Positions 8,252 through 15,477 of a stretch of DNA of 20,992 nucleotides are shown here, piece by piece (positions within the stretch are counted from its first letter, which is position 1; the number at the start of each line of letters is the position of its first letter). Source of the DNA: UBA2862 sp045658005. GTDB taxonomy: Bacteria; Bacillota; Clostridia; Christensenellales; Aristaeellaceae. Position numbers and translations under genes: made by a program. The stretch is taken from contig JAZOUD010000130.1 in the NCBI GenBank assembly GCA_045658005.1, forward strand, positions 1 through 20,992, given 5' to 3'. The notes beneath the pieces are model-generated. The model saw nothing but the letters and a program-made list of their open reading frames with translations, was not told the DNA's origin and did not search any database.

Positions 8252-9102
8252 CTATTCGGTGCGACCTTCGGGATGGTTTTCCTTCTTCATCTCGCCGTAG
8301 AAGTTGACGATGATGGAGGTGATCAGGGCGACCACGATGATGCCGTAGATGCCGAGTATGACGCTCAGCAGCCGCCCGAGGGGACTGGTGGCCGCCAGGT
8401 CGCCGAAGCCGATCGTCGTCACGATGGCGAAGCAATACCACAGGGCGTCCCAGAAGGTTTTGAACACCTCGTCGGTGAACGTCAGCACATAGGAGAAGGC
8501 GACCATCATCAGCCCCAGGCCGGCGATGATCTCCACGGCGTAGGTCTTTTGTAGATCTCCTTCAATAAATCGAGCCGGATCCGGGAAAACAGGGTGGTCA
8601 TGATGGACAGGAGCGTGGAGAGCGTCACAATGACCCCCAGGATGAGCATCATGAAGGACTCCTTTATGATAGGCACAAGGCTGACGATGATCAATATGGA
8701 AACCGCGTTGAGAAAGATGTGCCACGGCGTGCGCTTGCGCACGATGGCGAGCATGCGATCCGCCAGAAGGCAGCCCAGGTAAGCCAGTACGATCACGACC
8801 TGGGTCGTGGCATCGTAGCTCCTGAACGCCGCCAGCGCGTCGCAGGCCATGAAGACGGCGCCGTAGATCAGATTGGCGATGAAGGCCGAGCGGGATTGCG
8901 GGCGCATGCGGAAGCCGCGAAATATGCGGACGAGGCCCAACAGGACGATCATCGCGCAGAGCCATGCTGACGCTTCGGGGTTGTCAGGGTCCGCGTACCA
9001 TGTTTTCATATAGCGGAAGGTGCATGGAAAAACGGCTACGGAGAGCAGCATCTCGCAGATGAAGGGGAATGTGCTTCGATTCTTTCGCAGATAACCGAAC
9101 AT
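8252..9102 (-). pseudogene. Voltage-gated-like K+ channel, apparent frameshift
   Basis: AAGGAG nine bases before the ATG at 9102 marks the start. The first frame gives several membrane helices (residues about 13-30, 44-58, 74-90, 96-115, 128-145, 149-170) to RLDLLKEIYK. The sequence then continues in another frame as KTYAVEIIAGLGLM, ending with a pore helix and the filter TTIGFGD, a second pore-lining helix, and the stop at 8252. TIGFGD is the K+ selectivity filter. The break falls at an A-run on the coding strand (TTTT at 8547-8550), where one additional A would restore TAC-AAA-AAG-ACC. This is either a one-base loss in the genome or a homopolymer assembly error. Joined length is about 284 residues, suitable for a six-helix channel. 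No Arg-rich S4 is evident, so voltage sensing is doubtful. It is placed inside the ABC cluster. Confidence 0.75.
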
Positions 9103-9135
9103 GTGATGATACTCCTTATTACCGGGGATGTCGGG

Positions 9136-10012
9136 CTACATGAGCAGGTCGATGTAGAATGTGGTTTCGTCCTTGACTTCTTTCAGGTTCAGCTTTTTGA
9201 AGGGCAGCATCGGCAGCAGCCGGTGGGTGCCCTCGAGGTACACGAACACGATCGCGACGATGCCCGCCACCGGGATCGCCAGGTCCAGCATGGGGTACTT
9301 CGGCTTGCGGGTGTAGGAGAACAGCAGCACCACCTCATTCACGGAGAAGCCTAAAACGACCACAAAATCGAGAATGCTGACGATCACCAGCATGATGGCC
9401 AGAAACACGGAGAAATTCAGGGAATTGCGGCGGGTCTTCAGGAAGGCATGGTATTCCTCGTGGGTCTTGCCGTGGCGGCGGAAGGGAAGCTCCCGCGTCT
9501 TCACAAACAGCGCCAGCGCCAAAAACAGCACGAAGGTCATGGGCGGCTTGGTGGTCAGCAGGGGATAGGCCCACACGGGAACCTGAATCAGGCCCCTGGC
9601 GGCGCGCAGCTTGAGCAGCATGCAGCCCACCTCGTAGCCGATGGGCAAGAGTGCCAGCAGCCGGAAGAGGATGCGGGCCCTTCCGGTGAACACGCGGCGG
9701 GGCTTGTAATTCAGGAACACCATCGTCAGCGTGCAGAGGAACAGGTCAATAAATATGTTGAAGGCCAGGAAGCCGTAGGGCGTGACGTAGGTCAGCACGG
9801 ACTTGACGGCGGGAAGGGCTTCTGACGGGTCCTCGAGGACCGCCGCGAGGTCGCCTACGATATAGCGGTAGAATACCAGGTAGGTCACTGCGCAAATTGA
9901 AGTGCTGGGCGTTGAGGGGCCCCAGGTAGCGAATGTCGTTTTCCGGAGTGGTTTCGTGGATTCCCAGGCGGCGCTTCTTCGCTGGATCGGTCCTGTCCTG
10001 ATTGTCAGACAT
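9136..10012 (-). pseudogene. Polytopic membrane protein of unknown function, apparent frameshift
   Basis: AGGAGGG eight bases before the ATG at 10012 strongly supports the start MSDNQDRTDPAKKRRLG. This frame encodes a charged cytoplasmic N-terminus up to GPLNAQHF. The hydrophobic remainder (VTYLVFYRYIVGDL onward to the stop at 9136) is in a different frame. An indel at 9888-9900 would join them. The alternative long frame, from 10065, lacks a ribosome binding site and has an unconvincing N-terminus. About six membrane segments are visible, with a charged loop TRELPFRRHGKTHEEYHAF. I do not recognise the family. It sits 33 bases upstream of the channel gene in the same cluster, so the two are probably cotranscribed. 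It may be functional if the indel is a sequencing error. Confidence 0.65.
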
Positions 10013-10048
10013 GCGAAATACCCTCCTGAAGCCAAAGATCTAATAAGG

Positions 10049-10079
10049 CTGTAGGGGCGACGCAACGCCGCCCCTACAG
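10049..10079. repeat. GTAGGGGCG-family palindromic intergenic repeat
   Basis: Arms CTGTAGGGGCG (10049-10059) and CGCCCCTACAG (10069-10079) form a perfect 11-bp stem with a 9-base loop. On the minus strand it follows the CHAP hydrolase stop by about 50 bases and is followed by CCTTATTAG, so it could partly terminate or process that transcript before the downstream membrane genes. The arm sequence matches the end of the repeat at 5221-5266. The remainder of 10013-10131 shows no other clear signal. Confidence 0.65.
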
Positions 10080-10131
10080 TTCAGCCGGTTTGAGGGCTTG
10101 CGCCCTTTGAAGTGTCGTTCGGTGCGCGCCG

Positions 10132-12030
10132 TCAGTCCCTGTCGGCGTACTCGGCGCGGAAGCTCTCCAGGTTGGCGGCCAGCTGGTCGCCCAGCTGCTC
10201 CCGGTACACGGTGTCGTACTGCACCATGCAGTCGCGCAGGCTGGCATAACCGACGATCGCGCTGTTGGTGCGCTCGTACTGGCGGGCGCGCACGGACTTG
10301 CCGGAGTTGCCCTCCACGGTGTATACGGTGTCGGTTTCGGCGTCGTATTTGGTGACGATGCCGATGTGGTTGGGATAGTTCGGGTCCTTGGACACGCGGT
10401 TGTGGTGGTAGAAGATGATGTCGCCCGGCTCGGGGATGTAGCTGTCCTCGTCGTCTATGTAGCGCTCCCCGAGGTCGCTCTTCCAGTGGTTGCAGTTGCC
10501 GTGATGGGGCATCATTTCCTGATCGATGCTGGCCTTGACCAGGCAGTAGCTGACGAACATCGCGCACCATTCGTCGTAAGGCGCGCCGTACCAGCCGCCG
10601 TAATAGCTCCAGCCCTGAACGGCGTCGCCGCCCTGCAGGATGAAGTTTTCGGTGCTTTCCCGGTAGCCCAGCTGGGAATTTGCCACAGCCAGCAGCTTGT
10701 CGGCGAAGGTCATGTCGTCCTTCAGCAGGGGTAGGGCAGGGGCCTCGTTCGGTTCGTTGCTGGCCGAGACGATGTTGGCCTTGGCCTTCACGGTTTCTCC
10801 GGTGGCGTCGGTCACGGTGACGGTCAGCCTGTTGTTGCCGTAGCCGACGGCGTCGCAGACAACCTTTTTGAGCACTTCCTCGGAGGCGAAGATATTCTTG
10901 CCCTTGTACTTTACGACGACACTCATGGTATAGGGCGCGCAGCCGCCCAGGACCTTGATGTTGTATTTCAGCTTCTTGCCGCCCTGCTGGGCATAGCTCG
11001 CGGGCTTCACCTCGACGGCCAGCGGGGCTTCGCGAACGATCACGGTACAGCTGGCCGACGCGGTCTTGTTGCCGGCGGTGGCATTGACGATGACCGTGTA
11101 CACGCCGCTGAGCTTGGGCTTCCATTTGAAGGAACCGCCCTTGACCTTGCCGGAGCCGCCCTTCAGGCCATCGCTGCGCTGGGCGATCCATACCACCTTG
11201 TCGGCGTTTTCCACCGTGAGCTTGAACTTGATGACCGTGCCGGGAATGGCTTCGGCCACGTTGGCCCTGAGGTCCTTCAGCTTCAGCTTGGGCGCCTTGG
11301 TGGGCTCGGGCGTCGAAGTCGCCTCGGGTTCGTCAGGGGTCTTGGTGGGCCTGGGCGTACTGGTGGCTTCCGGAATGACGGTTTCCTCGGGCGCTTCGGT
11401 CACTTCGGGTTCGCTGGGCGCTTCGGTGGGCCTGGGCGTTTCGACGGTTTCAGGCACCGGGGTTTTTTCGGGGGCCTCTGTGGGCCTGGGCTTCTTGGTG
11501 GCCTCGGGCGCTTCCGTAGCCTCGGGCGCCTCCGTAGCCTCGGGCGCTTTGGTGGCCTCGGGCTCCTCTGTGGGCTTGGGCGTCTTTTTAGGCTTGGGCG
11601 TCTTTGTGGCCTCGGGCGTTTCCGTGGCCTCGGGGGCCTCTGTGGCCTTGGGCTTTTTGGTGGGCTTAGGGGTCTTCGTGGCCTTGGGCGCTTTGGTGGG
11701 CTTAGGGGTCTTCGTAGCCTTGGGCTTCTTGGTGGCCTCGGGGGCCTCTGTGGCCTTGGGCTTTTTGGTGGGCTTAGGGGTCTTCGTGGCCTTGGGCGCT
11801 TTGGTGGGCTTAGGGGTCTTCGTGGCCTTGGGCTTCTTTGTAGCCTTAGGCTTCTTGGTGGCTTTCGGCTTCTTGGTAGCCTTGGGCTTCTTTTTGTTGG
11901 ATACCAGCACACCCTGGGTCTGTGCGGAGGCGTTCGCCGCGGCATCCGCCAGCGACGGCGCGACGGTGACGGTATTCATGCAAAACAGGGACAGCATGCA
12001 CAGTAAGGCCAGAAATCTTCTGCGGTTCAT
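10132..12030 (-). CDS. Secreted CHAP-domain cell-wall hydrolase with Lys/Glu-Pro-Thr linker
   Basis: GGGAGGAA six bases before the ATG at 12030 sets the start. The product is 632 residues. A signal peptide covers about 1-36 (MNRRRF, hydrophobic core, ANASA). Residues about 46-250 are a low-complexity linker of six-residue units such as KKPKAT and TEAPEA. Two Ig-like or invasin-like beta domains are suggested at about 253-340 and 345-425. The C-terminal domain (about 445-600) fits CHAP amidases/endopeptidases: NSQLGYRES, DEWCAMFVSYC with candidate nucleophile Cys489, GDIIFYHHN, NHIGIVTKY with candidate His555, and VEGNSG. The expected role is peptidoglycan cleavage outside the membrane, with the linker spanning or binding the wall. 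It is first in the minus-strand cluster, 119 bases from the next gene. Confidence 0.85.
   Translation of the reverse strand: MNRRRFLALLCMLSLFCMNTVTVAPSLADAAANASAQTQGVLVSNKKKPKATKKPKATKKPKATKKPKATKTPKPTKAPKATKTPKPTKKPKATEAPEATKKPKATKTPKPTKAPKATKTPKPTKKPKATEAPEATETPEATKTPKPKKTPKPTEEPEATKAPEATEAPEATEAPEATKKPRPTEAPEKTPVPETVETPRPTEAPSEPEVTEAPEETVIPEATSTPRPTKTPDEPEATSTPEPTKAPKLKLKDLRANVAEAIPGTVIKFKLTVENADKVVWIAQRSDGLKGGSGKVKGGSFKWKPKLSGVYTVIVNATAGNKTASASCTVIVREAPLAVEVKPASYAQQGGKKLKYNIKVLGGCAPYTMSVVVKYKGKNIFASEEVLKKVVCDAVGYGNNRLTVTVTDATGETVKAKANIVSASNEPNEAPALPLLKDDMTFADKLLAVANSQLGYRESTENFILQGGDAVQGWSYYGGWYGAPYDEWCAMFVSYCLVKASIDQEMMPHHGNCNHWKSDLGERYIDDEDSYIPEPGDIIFYHHNRVSKDPNYPNHIGIVTKYDAETDTVYTVEGNSGKSVRARQYERTNSAIVGYASLRDCMVQYDTVYREQLGDQLAANLESFRAEYADRD
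11280..11892 (-). repeat. Coding low-complexity tandem repeat in the CHAP protein linker
   Basis: The region encodes about 200 residues built from Pro, Thr, Lys, Glu and Ala in six-residue units. At the DNA level an 108-base period is clear: the sequence from 11641 repeats from 11749, identical for roughly the first 76 bases. Composition changes along the linker: units near the signal peptide are Lys-rich (KKPKAT), units toward the catalytic domain are Glu-rich (TEAPEA, EEPEAT). Copy number is likely variable. Confidence 0.8.
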
Positions 12031-12098
12031 AAGTTCCTCCCATTCCGGTGGTATCGGGCAACGCCGCGGGTTTGTAACAGAGATATGTCGTCCTGTAT

Positions 12099-12128
12099 AC
12101 TATACCATAGCTTTTGTTCAGGTGTCCA
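12099..12128 (-). promoter_or_regulatory. Candidate promoter for the minus-strand envelope cluster
   Basis: On the minus strand, TGGACA (12123-12128) and TATAGT (12099-12104) are separated by 18 bases, giving a transcription start near 12092 and a leader of about 60 bases before the CHAP gene. The 12031-12373 gap is divergent and contains this signal and the plus-strand promoter at 12259-12287; I see no gene in it. Confidence 0.45.
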
Positions 12129-12258
12129 CAAATACGATCATTTGTTCACATTTTATTACAATTTTATAGTATTTAAGGCTGTGCGCGCAATCGCCGGGCG
12201 TGAGGCGCGTAAGGGATATGCCGCCCATGTTGTGCGGTATTTCCTTAAATCGATGGGA

Positions 12259-12287
12259 TTGAATTATTCGCCGGAGGATGCTATAAT
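12259..12287 (+). promoter_or_regulatory. Promoter for the corrinoid-activator operon
   Basis: TTGAAT (12259-12264) and a perfect TATAAT (12282-12287) are separated by 17 bases. Transcription would start near 12294, leaving a leader of about 80 bases before the ATG at 12374. Confidence 0.65.
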
Positions 12288-12373
12288 GATTGGGCAAAGG
12301 TTATGTTGATATAACACAGCGCCGCGGCAGCCTGTGGCCGGGACCGTCCGGGCGCTTATCGGGAGGTAATGCA

Positions 12374-14296
12374 ATGGTAACGATCACTTTCCGGGTCAAC
12401 GGTTCAGAGGTGAAGATCAGCGCCCACGAGGGCGACAACCTGCTCCAGGTGGCCCAGAGGGCCAACGTGGTCATCGACGCGCCCTGCTCGGGCAACGGCG
12501 CCTGCGGCAAATGCCGGGTGAAGCTGATCTCGGGCAGCCTGGATTCCCCGAAGACGCGCCACATCACCGACGAAGAGTACGCCAGTGGCTGGCGGCTGAG
12601 CTGCCTGAGCAAGGTGCTGGACGACGTGGTGATCGAGGTGCCGGACATCGCCAGCGCCTACCGCAGCCGCATGAAGGTGGCGGACATCTCCTCGCCCGAG
12701 GAGCTGGAGATCTTCAACCGCACCAAGGCCCAGATCGAGGCGGCGGGCATCGCCTTCGGCAACAACCTTTCCTCTGTCACCGTGTCCATGGATGCCCCTA
12801 CCGTGGAGGACACCATGCCCGACAACGAGCGCCTGACCTGGGCGATCCAGGCCGCCACCGGGGCAGAGAAGGTAACGCTGTGCTTCTTCGCGCTGAAGAA
12901 GCTGGCCCGGGCGCTGAGGGAGAACGACTTCCATGTGCGCTGCGTGATCGAGACCGTGGGCGACACCGTGAACGTGCTGGACGTGCTGGCCGCCGACGAC
13001 GCCACGCCCATCATCGGCCTGGTGGTGGACCTGGGCACCACCTCCGTGGCCGCGCTGCTGGTGGACATGGAGAACGGCGCGGTGCTGGCCAAGGGCTCCA
13101 CCGGCAACGGCCAGATCCGCTACGGCGCGGACGTGATCAACCGCATCATCGAATCGGGCCGGGAGGGCGGCAGCGAGCGCCTGCAGCACGCCGCCGTGAT
13201 GGAATCGATACGGCCCGTGGTGCTTCAGATGTGCAAGTCCATCGACATCAACCCCAACCAGATCTACCGCATGTCCCTGGCGGGCAACACCACGATGAAC
13301 CACCTGCTGCTGGGCGTATACGCCGAGCCGGTGCGCATGGAGCCCTACATCCCCACCTTCTTCCACTGCGACGACATCCGCACCGCCTCGCTGCGCATCT
13401 ACCTGCACCCCGAGGCGAAGCTGATCCTGGCGCCGAACATCGGCAGCTACGTGGGCGGCGACATCACCGCCGGCGCGTTTGCCTCGATGCTGTGGAACAA
13501 GGAGGAGATGGCCCTGTTCATCGACCTGGGCACCAACGGCGAGCTGGTGTTCGGCAACAATGAATTTCTGATGAGCTGCGCCTGCTCCGCCGGGCCGGCC
13601 TTCGAGGGCGGCGACATCAGCTGCGGCATGCGGGCCACCGACGGGGCCATCGACAGCATGGTCATCGACCCCGAGACCTGGGAGCCGAAGTACACGCTGA
13701 TCGGAGACGCCGACAAGCCCGTGGGCATCTGCGGCAGCGGCATCATCGACATCATCGCCGAGATGTTCAAGTGCGGCATCATCAACGGCAAGGGCAAGTT
13801 CAACAAGGCCCATAAGCGGGTGCGCTTCGACGAGAACGGCATGGGGGAATACGTCATCGCCTTCCACGAGGAGACCGGCGGCATCCGGGACGTGTCCATC
13901 AACGAGGTGGACATCGACAACTTCATCCGGGCCAAGGGCGCCATCTTCTCGGCCACGATGACCATGCTCACGTCCATGGGCATGGACCCCAGCGTGCTGG
14001 AGCACGTGTACGTGGCCGGCGGCATCGGCAGCGGCATCAACATGAAGAACGCCGTGACCATCGGTATGCTGCCGGACATCGACCTGGACCGCTTCTCCTA
14101 CATCGGCAACTCGTCCCTGTCCGGGGCCTACGCCATGCTCACCAGCACCCAGAGCCGCCGGAAGGTGGACGAGCTGGCCCGGACCATGACCTACCTGGAG
14201 CTGTCCACGGAGCCCGGCTACATGGATTCCTTCGTGGCCGCCTGCTTCCTGCCCCACACCGACGCGAATCTGTTCCCGAGCGTGGGCACCATCTGA
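12374..14296 (+). CDS. RACo-like corrinoid protein reductive activator (2Fe-2S + ASKHA)
   Basis: GGAGGT six bases before the ATG at 12374 defines the start; an upstream TTG at 12290 lacks one. The product is 640 residues. Residues 1-90 are a plant-type 2Fe-2S ferredoxin domain with Cys38, Cys44, Cys47 and Cys77 (C-x5-C-x2-C-x29-C). The C-terminal part is the DUF4445/ASKHA ATPase fold of RACo/RamA-type activators: VVDLGTTSVAALLVD near 217, SLAGNTTMNHLLLG, APNIGSYVGGD, LFIDLGTNGELVFGN, SAGPAFEGGDIS, GICGSGIIDI. Such proteins use ATP to drive electrons from the iron-sulfur cluster to inactive Co(II) corrinoid proteins, restoring Co(I) in methyl transfer. No methyltransferase or corrinoid protein lies in the window, so its client is unknown. 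It is cotranscribed, probably, with the substrate-binding protein downstream. Confidence 0.88.
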   Translation: MVTITFRVNGSEVKISAHEGDNLLQVAQRANVVIDAPCSGNGACGKCRVKLISGSLDSPKTRHITDEEYASGWRLSCLSKVLDDVVIEVPDIASAYRSRMKVADISSPEELEIFNRTKAQIEAAGIAFGNNLSSVTVSMDAPTVEDTMPDNERLTWAIQAATGAEKVTLCFFALKKLARALRENDFHVRCVIETVGDTVNVLDVLAADDATPIIGLVVDLGTTSVAALLVDMENGAVLAKGSTGNGQIRYGADVINRIIESGREGGSERLQHAAVMESIRPVVLQMCKSIDINPNQIYRMSLAGNTTMNHLLLGVYAEPVRMEPYIPTFFHCDDIRTASLRIYLHPEAKLILAPNIGSYVGGDITAGAFASMLWNKEEMALFIDLGTNGELVFGNNEFLMSCACSAGPAFEGGDISCGMRATDGAIDSMVIDPETWEPKYTLIGDADKPVGICGSGIIDIIAEMFKCGIINGKGKFNKAHKRVRFDENGMGEYVIAFHEETGGIRDVSINEVDIDNFIRAKGAIFSATMTMLTSMGMDPSVLEHVYVAGGIGSGINMKNAVTIGMLPDIDLDRFSYIGNSSLSGAYAMLTSTQSRRKVDELARTMTYLELSTEPGYMDSFVAACFLPHTDANLFPSVGTI

Positions 14297-14322
14297 TTTG
14301 TCGCGGGGCGACAAATCAGATG
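14290..14322 (+). promoter_or_regulatory. 15-bp perfect hairpin containing the stop codon
   Basis: Arms CATCTGATTTGTCGC (14290-14304) and its exact complement (14308-14322) flank a GGG loop; the TGA stop at 14294-14296 lies in the 5' arm. No T-run follows, so it is not a standard terminator. It may protect the upstream message from 3' decay or attenuate expression of the next gene. No promoter is evident in 14323-14373, which supports read-through into the following gene. Confidence 0.55.
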
Positions 14323-14373
14323 TAGTTGTCTGGCTGACAAGATAATAAACCAATCAGGAAAGAAGGTATTAGT

Positions 14374-15330
14374 ATGTTCCGCAAGTTCCTTTCGCTGCTG
14401 ACTGTCCTCGCCCTGCTGGCGCTGCCCGTCGCCCTTGCAGAATCGACCCCCGTGCGCGTGGGCGCGCTGAAGGGGCCCACCGCCATGGGCATGGTGCAGA
14501 TGATGGAAAACAAGGCCGACGCCTACGACTTCACCCTGGCCGCCGCGCCGGACGAGATCGTGCCGCTGCTGGTGAAGGGCGAGCTGGACATCGCCGCGGT
14601 GCCCGCCAACCTGGGCAGCGTGCTGTACAACAACACCAAGGGCGCGGTGAAGGCGCTGGCCATCAACACGCTGGGCGTGCTGTACATCGTGGAGCGGGGC
14701 GACACCGTCCATTCCGTGGCCGACCTGAAGGGCCGCACGCTGGTCACCGCCGGCAAGGGCTCCACGCCGGAGTATGCGCTGAACTACATCCTCAGGGGCA
14801 ACGGGCTTGACCCCGAGGCCGACCTGACCGTCGAGTTCAAGAGCGAGCACGCCGAGTGCCTGGCGGCCATGCTCCAGGACGAGGGCATCGTGGCCATGCT
14901 GCCCCAGCCCTTCGCCACCGTAGCCCAGGCCAAGGCCCAGGACATGCGCATCGCGCTGGACCTGACCAAGGAATGGGACGCCCTGCAGGCGAACGCCGAG
15001 GCCCCCTCCGCGATGGTCACCGGCATCGCCGTGGCCCGGGCGGCCTTCGTCGAGGAAAACCCCGAGGCCGTGGCGCGGTTCATGGCCGACTACGCCGAGA
15101 GCGTGAAGTTCGCCCAGGACGACGTGGAGGGCGCGGCCAAGCTGATCGGCCAGTTCGACATCTTCGAGGCCGGCCCCGCCCAGAAGGCCCTGCCCTTCTG
15201 CAACATCGTGTTCATCGACGGCGAGGCCATGAAGGCGAAGCTGGGCGGCTACCTGGCCGCGCTGATGGAACAGGACCCCGCCGCCGTGGGCGGCGCGCTG
15301 CCGGGGGACGACTTCTATAATGTAAAATAA
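14374..15330 (+). CDS. Orphan ABC substrate-binding protein, SsuA/NMT1-like
   Basis: The product is 318 residues. GAAGG lies about eight bases before the ATG, a modest ribosome binding site. Residues 1-22 form a signal peptide ending PVALA, without a lipobox Cys. The mature part fits the type-2 periplasmic-binding fold used for sulfonates, nitrate, thiamine precursors and related small molecules: VRVGALKGPTAMGMV, DIAAVPANLGSVLYN, the inter-lobe motif SVADLKGRTLVTAGKGSTPEYALNYIL, and MVTGIAVARAAFVEENPEAVARF. No permease or ATPase follows; instead the mgl promoter begins about 50 bases later. Placement directly behind the corrinoid activator suggests its ligand feeds a corrinoid-dependent pathway, but ligand identity cannot be read from sequence. 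Confidence 0.8.
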   Translation: MFRKFLSLLTVLALLALPVALAESTPVRVGALKGPTAMGMVQMMENKADAYDFTLAAAPDEIVPLLVKGELDIAAVPANLGSVLYNNTKGAVKALAINTLGVLYIVERGDTVHSVADLKGRTLVTAGKGSTPEYALNYILRGNGLDPEADLTVEFKSEHAECLAAMLQDEGIVAMLPQPFATVAQAKAQDMRIALDLTKEWDALQANAEAPSAMVTGIAVARAAFVEENPEAVARFMADYAESVKFAQDDVEGAAKLIGQFDIFEAGPAQKALPFCNIVFIDGEAMKAKLGGYLAALMEQDPAAVGGALPGDDFYNVK

Positions 15331-15377
15331 TATACGAATGTCGAATATTTTCAAACTGTTTTTTAGTCATTTTGCAC

Positions 15378-15406
15378 TGGACAATGGCGGACGATAATGT
15401 TATAAT
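15378..15406 (+). promoter_or_regulatory. Promoter of the mgl operon
   Basis: TGGACA (15378-15383) and perfect TATAAT (15401-15406) with a 17-base spacer. Start near 15413 leaves about 65 bases of leader. No convincing CcpA or GalR-type operator is visible around it. Confidence 0.7.
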
Positions 15407-15477
15407 ACGATTGATACGATGTGAATTCAATGCGGATGAACCGCTTGAAGAATAACAAGACAAGGAGACGATTTCAC

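Noticed and set aside
9136..10065. Full-length start of the unknown membrane protein at 10065
   Set aside because: Its first ~55 residues have no ribosome binding site and overlap the intergenic palindrome; the MSDNQ start at 10012 with AGGAGGG is far better, at the price of a frameshift.
11066..12169. 367-codon plus-strand frame opposite the CHAP linker (GFLVASGASVALG repeats)
   Set aside because: The repetition is the complement of the Lys/Glu-Pro-Thr repeats; no start signal, and it would run through the CHAP gene's own promoter region.
12085..12309. 74-codon plus-strand frame in the divergent gap
   Set aside because: No ribosome binding site, overlaps both candidate promoters, and no recognisable motif.
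12031..12373. Cobalamin riboswitch before the corrinoid activator
   Set aside because: The leader after the promoter is only about 80 bases and has no visible B12-box-like sequence; too short for that class.
12404..14353. 649-codon minus-strand frame opposite the corrinoid activator
   Set aside because: Same antisense artefact; composition dominated by His, Val, Gly and Asp, and no homology visible.
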